Of a stretch of 64,000 bases of DNA, positions 31,490 through 42,405 are shown piece after piece (positions within the stretch are counted from its first letter, which is position 1; the number at the start of each line of letters is the position of its first letter). The notes under the pieces were generated by a model. The model was given only the letters and a program-made list of their open reading frames with translations, did not search any database and was not told where the DNA came from. A program made the position numbers and the translations under genes. The DNA comes from Polytrichum commune (lineage: Eukaryota; Streptophyta; Polytrichopsida; Polytrichales; Polytrichaceae). The stretch is taken from contig OX485808.1 of the NCBI GenBank assembly GCA_950295325.1, positions 30,526,527-30,590,526 on the forward strand, in the 5' to 3' direction.

Positions 31490-34080
31490 ATTTCGGGTTC
31501 TTTGAGTCGGAGTGGATGTGCCAAGATCCTTGTATGACATGACTTAGGGGGTTTTCATCTCTGTTTCTTAAAACGGTTGGTACCCTTGCCTTCGAGTGTA
31601 TGTGATACTCTTCTTTCCTCTATTATGGCAGTACAAAAGTGTCTAAGGGGGTTTAGATCATTTCATGTGAGAACAAAGACCTAATCTTCCCAAAGTTATA
31701 AGGGGAGTGAGGAAACGGGCTCCCCTACTTTTTTACTCTCACGTGTAGATGATTCGAAATTATTCCATGATTTCAACACACAAAGTGTATATTTTAAGTG
31801 TGCTTCCACACACCTAAGTGAGGACTTCAAGCCCGGAGGACAGTTCCTATAGAAAATGTCATATCTCGAAATCATCACATCACTTTAAAAATTAGTAGTG
31901 ATGAGGACATGGTTCACGAGGCTATAGATAGAGTAGCGTGTCGTTGGGAAAATTGTATTGCTCTTCTTAGAATGATCGGTTGCAATGATTGAGGTTACGT
32001 GAATTTGTTTTTTAAGTCTTCCCTATGTGGGTTTCACAAATACGTCTCAGGTTTTTTGAATTCGTGGTCGCTGACGTGTACTTTCAAGAGCTGCGATCAT
32101 TGGTTGTGGAGGAAGCCAACAATGAAGTAATTTGACCATTTCAACCATGAAATGCTTGAAATGGTCCAAGTTTGAAGCAATTTGATACTTTCTTGCGTTT
32201 AGTGAAAAGGGACTTCTTTTGATTACATAAGAGACTACTCGTGAGGCCTTTTCCGTCCAGCAACGCTGGTCATGACCACGGGTTCCAAGTGACTGGATTG
32301 GATTGCCTCTCAGGTTGATGATGATGGTTTGGCAACCTGGGAAAATATAGAGAAAGGTCTGTTCTTGTACGATGTTTAATCGGAAATCTACTATCGGAGC
32401 ACTTTGTTTGTCATCGGTGTGGGTGGCCTTGGAAATGCAGTTTGGGCTACAACTCGTGGGCTCAGGTGGGTTTTGGTCTTGTCTGGATTTAGTGTAGCTT
32501 GGTGAGGGCTGTGGAGTAAGCAAATATGAATCAAGGGTTGATGTGTTTTGCTATGTGGTCGGGTTGGGGTGGAGCTTTTGTAGGGATGAATGAAGGAAAG
32601 GTCGTATCTAATGGGGTTTTGGTCAACGCCAAGAAAAGTGTTTTGTCAGTGTCTTGAAAAAGTTGGGATCTACTTGGTTTCTCGTTAATTGTTTAGACAT
32701 TTGTACACAGGATGTATGCTTTGTTGGTAGAAATTTGCATTCTAAACGCCTACTCGCTAGAAACATGCGTTGAGTCCATTTTCTTGGCCAAAAGGCATAC
32801 CTTTCAAATTGTTTTTTGTTCTTGCTTACAATTACGTGATAGTTCCCTTGGGCCATTCAACGTAGCAATGCCTAGTCAATACCAATATGTTTTAAAGCTA
32901 TCCTCGCAAGTGATTGCAAGCGTGTATGTAGGAAGTTCAAAGCGGATTGCAGGCTCCAGAAGAAAGTGATTTTATGGACATTTGTGAATTTTGGGTCTCC
33001 CTAATTTTGTTACTTCATCTAGTACTTGTAATTTATTTGTGTTCTTGATTGAGTTGTGGCCATGGCCAGTCAGTGACACGTGGAGTATGGAGCTTGTTGT
33101 TCAATAGACTCGATTCGATTGAATGTATTTGAATCCACTGCTCTGCAAATTGTGTAAGATAGGACACCAATTTGTTACAAGGATCTTAGAAATTGTACAA
33201 TCCATAACATGTTTGGAAGCAAGATGGAGCTCACACCTCTACAATTTAGTTTATTCCTCTCAACCTTGAACCGTATATTGTTCGCTTGGTTTTTTTTTAA
33301 TAGTGTGTTGTATTGACATGAAATCAATCAACTCTAGGGAGTTTAGGGTTCTTTGAGTGGAAGTGGACGTGCCAAAATCCTTGTATGACATGACTTATAT
33401 GCAAATTGTTTCTCAGTTTCCTAAAACAGTTGGTACCCTTGCCTTCAAATATGTGATACTCTTCGTTCTCTCTAGTATTCAGGTGGTACAAAAGTGTCCG
33501 AGGGGGTTCAGCCATTTCATGACCTACTCTTAGCGAAGTTGTCGGGATAGTGAGGAAATGGGCTGCCTTGCTTTTTGTACTCACTCGTGCAGATGATTGA
33601 AAACTTTTCCACAGTTTGAACACTCAAAATGCATACTTTTAAGTATGCTTCCACACATATGAGTGCGAAAGACTCCAAGCCCGGAGGATAGTTCATGTAG
33701 AAAGTGTTATATCTCGAAATCATCGCACTGCTGTCACTCGAAAAAATTAGTAGTGATGATGACATGGTTCACGAGGCTCTAGATAGAGTAGGTTGTGGAT
33801 GGGAAGTTTGTATTGTTCTTCTTACAGAATGATGGATTGCAATGATTGAAGATGCGCAAATTCGTTTCAAATATCTCCCTGATGTGGATTTCATAGATCC
33901 TTGTCGGGAGTTGTGACTGTTGATGTGTATTTTCAGGGGCTAGGATCATTGGTTGTTGAGGAAGCCAACAATGAATGTTGGAATAGGGGTGTTCCAACTT
34001 TGAAGCAACTTGATACTTTATTGTGTTTAGCGAAAGGGTACTTCTTTTGATAAGGTGAGAGACTATTCATGGGGTCTTTT
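31490..34080 (+). repeat. Diverged direct duplication, copies about 1.85 kb apart
   Basis: Copy A (31,490-32,255) and copy B (33,341-34,080) share TTGTATGACATGACTTA, GTTGGTACCCTTGCCTTC, GACATGGTTCACGAGGCT and GGAAGCCAACAATGAA in the same order with many differences. On the + strand both can be read as SSD-D/E-DMVHEAIDRV-like peptide with stops nearby, suggesting remnants of a duplicated gene. I do not recognise the family. Confidence 0.7.
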
Positions 34081-34649
34081 TCATGGAGATATAAATTTCA
34101 ACGTACATTCAATTGTTCATCTTCGTATGAGTATCAATAATGGAGGCATTTACTATATGCTAGCTGAATGCTGCAACTAAATTTTTTTGCATCTAATGAT
34201 GTCTTCCAGGTGTACATTTTAAGTTATCACGGTTGTGATCATCATTGTACAACCCGAGGGTTATACGCTTCTTTGGGAAGGGAGCAAAGTTGTCGGTGTT
34301 GAAGGAGATGGCGCCGGACTACAAGGTGAGCATTTCTAGACCTCAAGACTTATGACGAGTTTGTTAGTTCCAAATCATTTGAAACGTATGTAACCATTTT
34401 GGCTCAATCGTTTACTCGTTTGGTTCGTCTAGATGAGGGTTTGCAGTTTTTTCTTGTGTTACCTCTGTTCTTGTGAAGAGTTGCCTTTGTGGAAGGTATG
34501 GATATACCTAGTCCGTGAGGATTTGGCATGCAAAAAAATGAGGAAGTTGAATTGTTTGTCAGTGTTTACTTGTCCTCGCACCAGAAGGTAGGAAATAACA
34601 CTACAAAGGAAGTAATTCAAGAGCAAGGGCCCTTGATAGGTTGTTGTGG

Positions 34650-36600
34650 AATAAACCATTAATGTAAATGATTTTCTTATCTCTGTTCTCTCTCTTTGTT
34701 AGTGTTTTGAATCATGTTGAAGTTAAAAAAAAGTTCGATATTCTCTTTGTGCATATTTCAATATTAGGAGCTTCATCTTTAGATATTTTGAGATATTTCA
34801 TTGGAGTACTTTGTCGGTGTCATGAAAAAATTGGAATTTATGTGGGTTGTATGTTTGGTGTTGGTAGTTGTTTACGCATGTGTGCGCTTGGCTTGTGGGA
34901 ATTCGCATATTGAGCACTAAGTCGCGAGAATCTTGCCGAAGGTCGTTTTATGGTCCAAAGTTGAACCTATCCACTTGTTTTTGTTCCTCAGCATAGTATT
35001 GTTACAATTCCTTGGGGCCACTCATTGTAGTACTTCCATTGTTCCATAGGCAACATGCTCTCGTGCTTTGGTTGATGCTCATAAACAAGTTATGGAGTAA
35101 GGAAATCGCTGGTGGTACTTCATGCAATGTTGTGATGTTGCACAACTATAACAAATACTTGTGGGCTAGTTGCGCAACAATCTATAATAATGCTATTGCT
35201 TGTAGAAACCATTATGTATCAATGTCATAGGTTGGAAAACATCCTCATAGATGCTCGATGAAATAGGCTCACTAGTGCAACCTTTTGAATACTGTGATTT
35301 GTTTTGTTCATTTGGGGTTTGAAGTCATTGAGAAAGCATCAAGCTCAACTATTTGAACAACTTTATGTGTATTCTCCATGTGAGGATATCCTATATTGTA
35401 GATAATAGGGTTTAATATGCTAAGCATGAATTTAAATAGTAATCTTCTTGCTTATATCCCTCGTAATTCATTGTATGGGATGGTTTCATCTACCATTACA
35501 TTCATTATTACAATAATAGTATTGGTTTTGAACATTTATGAAAAGTTTGGAAGTTGATGATGGTCAAATTGATTAGCCATTTATTGCAGTGGAAAGATCC
35601 ACAAGCCTTGTTGAGGGGAGATTTTGCATTGTGCATGAATTGAATTTCTAGGGAAGGAGATGGGACAAGTCAAACGGTAGGGAGATCATTCCACCATGCA
35701 ATAAGGTCATTGATAACCAATAATATATTATATGTTGAGCTCGTGCAAGAGTGAACCCAATTGTAGAAGTTTGATGTTTTGGCACATACAATTCCAGAGA
35801 GCACACCATTGTGTTGTCTCCTATGATTTTGTTGAAAGTTAGAGTGGTGCTCATGCTAATAGGAGTTTGTAATGCAGGTATTCTAGGATATGAATATGTG
35901 GTCATGTTGCTGTCACTTGTCCCTTGAAGGTGTGGTAGAAAATGATATATTAAGTTATTGGAATTGTGCATTCCAACATTCCTAGACATGGTCACTAGGC
36001 ATTATCAACAAGAATGTGTGCTCATCGTTTTTGGACATTCATGTCTTGAGAACGTGGACACTAGAAGCTCTTTATGTTCTATCCTCACTTCTTTGTCTTT
36101 GACCATTTGTTTGAATTGTGTTGAAGTTAAATCATTTTGGTATGATATTCTCTTATGTGTATATTATATTCGGGATCTATGCGGGTTGTGCACCTTTGTT
36201 TGTCCTAGGTAGTTTAGACATTTGTGGAGATGACATGTGTTCTTGGTGAGTGCAAATTTGCATTCTTAGTTGCTAGAATGTTGCCTGAGTCAGTCTTTTT
36301 TGCCCGAAGGCAAACCTATCGGTTTTAAGTTGTTCATGGGCATAGTTTTGTTACAAGTTCTCTAGGGTTGGTCATCGTAATATCTTTGATCTCCTCACAG
36401 TCAAGCTCCTCTCATGTTGTAAACTCATGTTGTCCTCAAACAAGCTAGGAATAAGGATCTTGTAACGTTGTTATCTTCATGCAATGTTGTGATGTTGGAG
36501 AAGCAAAATCGAATAGTTGTCATTTAGATGGGGAATTACCTATAATTATGTTATTGCTTGAGAGAATATTATGTATCATCGAAAGTGGTTGTAAGATCGA
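34650..36600 (+). repeat. Second pair of diverged direct repeats
   Basis: Segments at about 34,680-35,210 and 36,080-36,590 share ordered words such as GTGTTGAAGTTAAA, CATGCAATGTTGTGATGTTG and TTATTGCTTG, with heavy divergence. Part of the same unit also recurs near 32,695-32,850 (TTTAGACATTTGT, GAAATTTGCATTCT). All copies are broken by stops. This looks like an old tandem family of unknown identity. Confidence 0.6.
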
Positions 36601-38254
36601 GTCCCAAACCAATTGTAAGTAGGAGTTTGAAAGTGTAGGTGTTTAAAAAGCTTGAATGGTTGAATCAAATCCAATGTGTTTAACCCTTAAAGGACGAAGG
36701 GGGATTGATGTACGACCTATATGCATAATTGTTTTTTGTTTCTCTTTGGAATATGAAACATAATAACATTTTTATCTTTAGTGGTTTGAAACTTTACATA
36801 GCAATTATCTAATGTGAGAGAAGAAAAAGAATAATTTTTATATGCAACATTGATGATTAGCATACGTATTATATATATCCTGCCACAATGTGTATTTGAA
36901 TCAATTTCATCACAACATACTTCAAAAGTGCATTTGAAGAGAGAATTACATAGGATCGTTTCTAAAACAATTGTCCAAAAATGCATGTATGTAGCTTAAA
37001 CACACGTTTTTGTGCACGGGGGTTGAGGTGTTGACTTGCGATACCAAGTTAGTATTGTCAAGTGAAATTTCACTTCAACAAGTGGATCTAGGTAAGTGTA
37101 CATGCTATTGTGAAGACTAGGATGTAAGATGTGTTTTTAATATTACTAACAATGATCTTGTTACTTATTTACCAATAGAATATTTTCTTGTAGCAATTTT
37201 AGTCCAATATGACATTCAATATTAAAATATTTGTAATATATTCATAACATGTTGGGGGATTAATATTGTCACATTGATGAGCCAACTTAGTGTAGTTTGA
37301 AATCCTAAGCTAGAAATGTTCTTAGGAAGTTAGAGGAAGTCATCTGGTAGGATGATCGTTCCACCTTGCAACATGTTCTCCTTGAACTAAGAATTCAAGA
37401 TTTGTCGAGCAAATACAAACTATAGAATAAACAACACTAGGTAGACATTGTGCAAAGCTAGCCAGTGATGACCAACTTGATAATCTACAATAATAGTGTC
37501 TTTGAGACATAGATATATACACATTGTGACATAGTGGGCAAACATTTAGAGGTAGGCATGTGTATATTGCAAGTAGAGGGATTTATTGATATGTCGATCT
37601 TGTAGTGGCTTTGAACAAAAGTATAATCAAATAGAGTGCACATTATGCTTGTTGAAGTTGAATTGCTAATTCAACGACAATGGTTTCGTCTTAACCATTC
37701 ATGCTAAGTGTCTCTTGTTTGACATGTTTGGTTTGGTATGTTGATGACCGGACTTGGCTTAAATGTCTATCTATGGCCTAAATTAATAACTTATGTTTCA
37801 TCATTAAACGTTGTTAGGGAAGGAATAATATGCATTAATAGTTGTAAATCTTTGATTATGTTGGTTGCTTACATTGTTGTAGTTCTTGAAGAAAAGGTGA
37901 ATTGTGTAGTTCACCTTTGAGTTTTGAAATTTTGTTCATTGAGTTGTGTACATTGTGTCTTGTCAAGGTTAACAATGTGAGTTGCCATGTGGAAGCGGCT
38001 AAAGCTCTAAAGGAGAATTGTCATTGTAGAATGAACTATAATTGTATGTTTTCATTTGAGCATATTGTATTGATTTCAATTTGAAGAGGTTGTGGTTGGT
38101 ACGTTGAATATCATTCACTAGCTTCTTGTAAATATGAACATTTGAGGTTCTAGTTTTGCTTAGCTTGAGGACGTTTGTAGTTTATTTTCGTCAAAGAATG
38201 AAAATAATATTCCTTTTTGTCTTGCTTATTGGAATATTAAATATTTTATTGATT
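36601..38254. other. Upstream region of the NLR; nothing named
   Basis: A/T-rich, with no convincing coding exon, core promoter or transposon. A first exon of the NLR could be hidden here. Confidence 0.4.
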
Positions 38255-38520
38255 TGTGATGTTTTGTGTATGATTTAGTAGAAATATATGCAAAGTATGA
38301 TTTGATGGAAGACGGACAAAGAGCGATTCCTTTATGAAAATGACAAATATGCAAGGCTTACTACAAGAAGTTACAAACTTCCCTAAGGTTTTGTGTTTTG
38401 CATATTGGTATATCACATAATTCTGTTGATTGTGACGTTTTGTGTATGATTTTCCAGGAACATGTGCAAATTATGACAAATATACAAGGCCTACTAGAGG
38501 AAGTTACAAACTTCCCTAAA
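38255..38520 (+). repeat. Duplicated splice acceptor and exon start of the NLR
   Basis: GTGATGTTTTGTGTATGATTT followed by ATGACAAATATGCAAGGC and GAAGTTACAAACTTCCCTAA recurs about 130-175 bp later as GTGACGTTTTGTGTATGATTTTCCAG, then ATGACAAATATACAAGGC and the same GAAGTTACAAACTTCCCTAA. The downstream copy keeps a clean TTTTCCAG acceptor; the upstream copy does not. Confidence 0.75.
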
Positions 38521-41500
38521 ATAGAGGAGAATCCAGAGGTTTTGAATAGTAGGCAATGCAAGAATTTGTTGGTGAATATTCAAAATGGTGTGGAAACAAT
38601 TCAAAGGATGATCGATGGTTCCTATGGGGGGGATGTGTTCCACCAAGTAGAGCAAGAGATGCTTGGTATTATGAAGAAAGCAAGGCATATGGTTGAAGAA
38701 TGTTGCAAGGTCGGTGATTGGTGTCGAGTGGTGGTAATGCAATTGAATAACAAAGAATCCTTCAGAGAACTTCTCTTGGACTTTGAGTATTGTTTCCACA
38801 CAATGTGCGAAATATTTTGCCAATCTTTTCCCAGTCTTGAAGTTGAAATCCGAGATATGGAAAAGTCTACAACATTCTACTCGACAACCATTGATGAAGT
38901 TGAGCAAGACCAAAATGCAATATTTGAACGACTTTCCAAGGAAGTTGATTTGTGCACAATTGACAATCGCCACGATCATTGCATGCTTTTGCGATATTTG
39001 ATGGAACGAATAAGGGGGTTGCAAAAGGCCACGGGTGGTGAATTGGATAGCATCATTTTTCCATACATCTATGAACCCCCCAAGTACGGGAGGATACCTA
39101 AGCCTTTGGGTAAGGGGGGATATGGAAGTGTATACTCAACCCAATGGTTAGGATTTGAAACTGCTACGAAGGTTATCCAAGTTGGTGACCCTGACCATGA
39201 AAGAATCGTTTGGAAAGAGGCTAGTATTCTGGGCGGATTGAATCATCCCAATATCATCAAGTTTTTTTGTTGTGGCTTGTCAACAGAATGTGACATGCCT
39301 GCAAGAGAAAGTAAAAGATTTGAAATCGTCATGGAACGAGGAATTTCGAGCTTGTCAAGCTTTTTGGAAGGAGGTATGCTCACGAAAGCCATGGGAGTTG
39401 ACATTTTGATACAAATTGCAAGTGGAATGTGTTATCTTCATGACATGAAAGTGGCGCATCGTGATTTGAAGCCCGATAATGTTATATTGACTTCAACGGG
39501 TGGCTCAACATTGGAACATGTGCATGTGAAGATACTTGATTTTGGGATTTCAAAGATTGAAGTGAAAAACTCCCCACAAGTGCCTACAAATGGAGGTTGT
39601 TTTGGTACTCGCGGATATATGGCACCTGAAGCTCATACAAAACGAAGATCAAAGGTGGATGCATTCAAAATGGATGTGTTTAGTTTTGGCACGATGTGCT
39701 ACGAGATTCTTTCGAACAAGAGACCTTACAGTGGAGAGAGGTATTGTGACTATGTGAGGTATTTGGAAAATGAGAGGCTGGAGTTACCTAAAACTTGGTC
39801 TAAAGATTTGAAATCATTGATACATGAATGTCGGTCTTTGGAGCCTTTGAATAGGCCCACATTCCTTGATATCTTTGAGAGGTTGAGAAAAGTCAAAAGT
39901 GATGCAATGCTCAAGGATGCTAGTGATGTGAGAGTGGCTAAAATTTTGCACGAATCCACAACTCCTAGCAATTTTATTGAATATCCAAAGAGATGTTGGA
40001 CAATGGTCAAACAAAAACTCCATGGACTCAACATATGGCCACATCTTCTATTGTGGCAAATGTTTATCACCTTTGCTCAATGGTTGCCACGATACATATC
40101 AAATTTCTTGAAGGCAATTTCCATTTCATCATCAAGTGCTCAAGAGAATTCGAACATCACAACATCAAATAAAATAGCTCATGAGGTAAGCATTGAATGA
40201 GGTCTACCTTCATTGTCAACTTTTAGTAGGGGTCTAAAGGTTGTGCATTGTGACTTTATTGGTAAAATTTGGAATTTAGTGGTATTTTTCTAGTGAGGTT
40301 TGTTAGATGGCAATGAAAGTTTTCATTTGGCATTTTATGTAGGTCACTAAGGAAACAAAGCGAATCTCCAAATTGATCGGACTCGAAGGAAAGATATTGG
40401 AATTGGAGAAGCAACTTCACGACCTTGGTAGGTTGGGGATTGTTGGCATGGGAGGAATTGGCAAATCAACTTTGGCAAATGCTCTAACCGACCATGTTTC
40501 CCACAAATTTGGTGCGACATGCTTCGTGGGTGACTTTACATGTGAAAGTTGTACAATTCACGTGAAATACAAACTACAAGATGTGAAAGAGCCACCTCAA
40601 AGCAAAACATTGAAAGAAGGGCACACATTTTTGAAACAATTGCAAGAGACCAAAAAAATCCTTATTGTTTTGGACAATGTGGGCAACGCAACGCAACTGA
40701 AAGAACTATTGGATACTTGCACATGTCTTGATGTTCATGGTAGCAAACTAATTGCTACATCCCGTAGTTGGGAGTCTTTGAAACAACACATACCTATAGT
40801 TGGTAAAGTAGATATGGAGACCCTTGATAAAGAGCAATCTAAAGAATTATTTTCTCTCCATGCATTTGCGACCAACCAACCATGTTTTCCATATTTGGAA
40901 CATGTAGTTGAGAAGATTATAAAGGCTTGTGATGGGCTTCCTTTGAGTTTGGAGGTGATGGGTAGTTATTTGCATGGAAAAAGAAGGTTGAGAATATGGG
41001 AGCGAACTTTACAAAGGTTGTTGAGGGCAAGACATGATGGAAGCATAGATGGAAAAATATGGGAAACATTGAGGATAAGCTTTGATGAACTCGGTGAGAA
41101 AGAACAAAGTATGTTTCTAGACATAACTTGTTTCTTTTCCAAGGACTCGTGGACTAGTGATTGGGTTTATACAAAAGCAACACTACTTAGAATGTTTGAT
41201 GATGACATCAAGAGTACCCATCACACATTGGAAAGTCTACAAGACAAATCGTTGGTGAAATTTGACAAAAGGGGCTTTTTGGATATACATGATCAATTGC
41301 GGGATATGGGACGCATGATTGTTGAAAAAGAGTTTCAACAAACTCGAGTTTGGAATTTATCTTTGACAACATTCCTCGAATATTGGAATGACAAGGTATG
41401 ATACATAATGCAAATGAAATTGTAGATTCTTTGCTACTTTGTTAGAATATGGTGATAATTATACTAGAGAATTAATTGCATGTGGTGTTGTACTTGCAGG

Positions 41501-42405
41501 GCATAGAACTTGTGGAAGGCCTTTCATTTACTACGTTTGAAAGGAATAATTCGGCATTTCAAACAAATGTAGGTGTGAACACTATGAAAGACCTACGATT
41601 TTTGAGTATTAAGAATTGTGAACATATTGACATGCTTTTAGCTATCATTACCAAAACTGTGACATTGAAATGGTTGAGGATCCATTTCTCAACTCTATAT
41701 GACAACAGTTTACAACAACATACATATTTCATCAACGAATTCATGAAGGTTGGTGAAGACCATCTTCAACAATTGGGTGTACTTGAACTATTTGAAATCA
41801 AAATTGGCACACCTGCTATATTCCAAAATTTCCAACCTAAATTCTTGAAAGAAGTATCTTTCATAGAGTGCACATTCCCACACGGGGAATTTCCAGTTGG
41901 CCTTGGAAAGTTAGAATTGGAAGAACTCAACATTTATGACTGTGAACAACTGAAAACACTACCCAAAGACTTAATTTATTTGACATCTCTACTCAGATTG
42001 GACATCTCAAAATGTACGAGCTTGGAGGAGTTCCCTTCCGGAATATGCACTCTCAAGGCTTTGGAGGAATTATCATTCAGAGGGTGCAAATCTTTGAGGA
42101 AAATACCGGAAGGGTTGGGGGGGTTGACTTGTTTGAAGAAATTAATGATGTGGGATTGCGAGGCCTTGGAGGAGTACCCTTCCGGAATATGCACTCTCAA
42201 GGCTTTGGAGGAATTATCATTCCAAGGATGCAAATCACTGAGGAAAATACCGGAAGGGTTGGGGGGGTTGACTTGTTTGAAGAAATTGTACATGTGGGAT
42301 TGCGAGACCTTGGAGGAGTTCCCTTCCGGAATATGCACTCTCAACGCTTTGGAGGAATTATCATTCGGTGCATGCAAATCTTTACGGAAAATACCGGAAG
42401 GGTAG
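38334..42405 (+). CDS. HeLo/MLKL-like - protein kinase - NB-ARC - LRR immune receptor (PNL class)
   Basis: Proposed join 38334-38387, 38458-40185, 40343-41395, 41500-42405, all phase 0 and GT-AG. The last three exons are well supported. The first is tentative: its ATG is the nearest that splices in frame, but it lies in a duplicated exon start and a farther exon is possible. The main first exon has a helical domain resembling the N-terminus of plant MLKL kinases, with an RQC box (SRQCKNLLVN) and GDWCRVV. The kinase follows: GKGGYGSV, Lys in TATKVI, Glu in WKEASIL, HRDLKPDN, DFG and MAPE, so it looks catalytic. The second main exon is NB-ARC: GMGGIGKST P-loop at about 40,446, KKILIVLDNVG, SKLIATSR, CDGLPLSLEVMG, and DIHDQL as the MHD equivalent. 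The third is LRR, read to a TAG at 42,403 (about 1,245 residues). Such receptors sense pathogens and trigger cell death. Kinase-NBS-LRR proteins are known from mosses. Confidence 0.87.
38388..38457 (+). other. Tentative intron 1 of the NLR
   Basis: 70 bp, GTTTTG...TTTTCCAG. It joins CCTAAG to GAACATGTG in phase 0. If this splice is not used, the exon is open from an ATG at 38,398. Confidence 0.4.
40186..40342 (+). other. NLR intron between the kinase and NB-ARC exons
   Basis: 157 bp, GAG|GTAAGC...TTTATGTAG|GTC, phase 0. Without splicing the frame stops at 40,198. It falls exactly between the kinase and NB-ARC modules, as expected if the fusion arose by exon shuffling. Confidence 0.9.
41396..41499 (+). 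other. NLR intron between the NB-ARC and LRR exons
   Basis: 104 bp, AAG|GTATGA...TACTTGCAG|GGC, phase 0. Confidence 0.9.
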
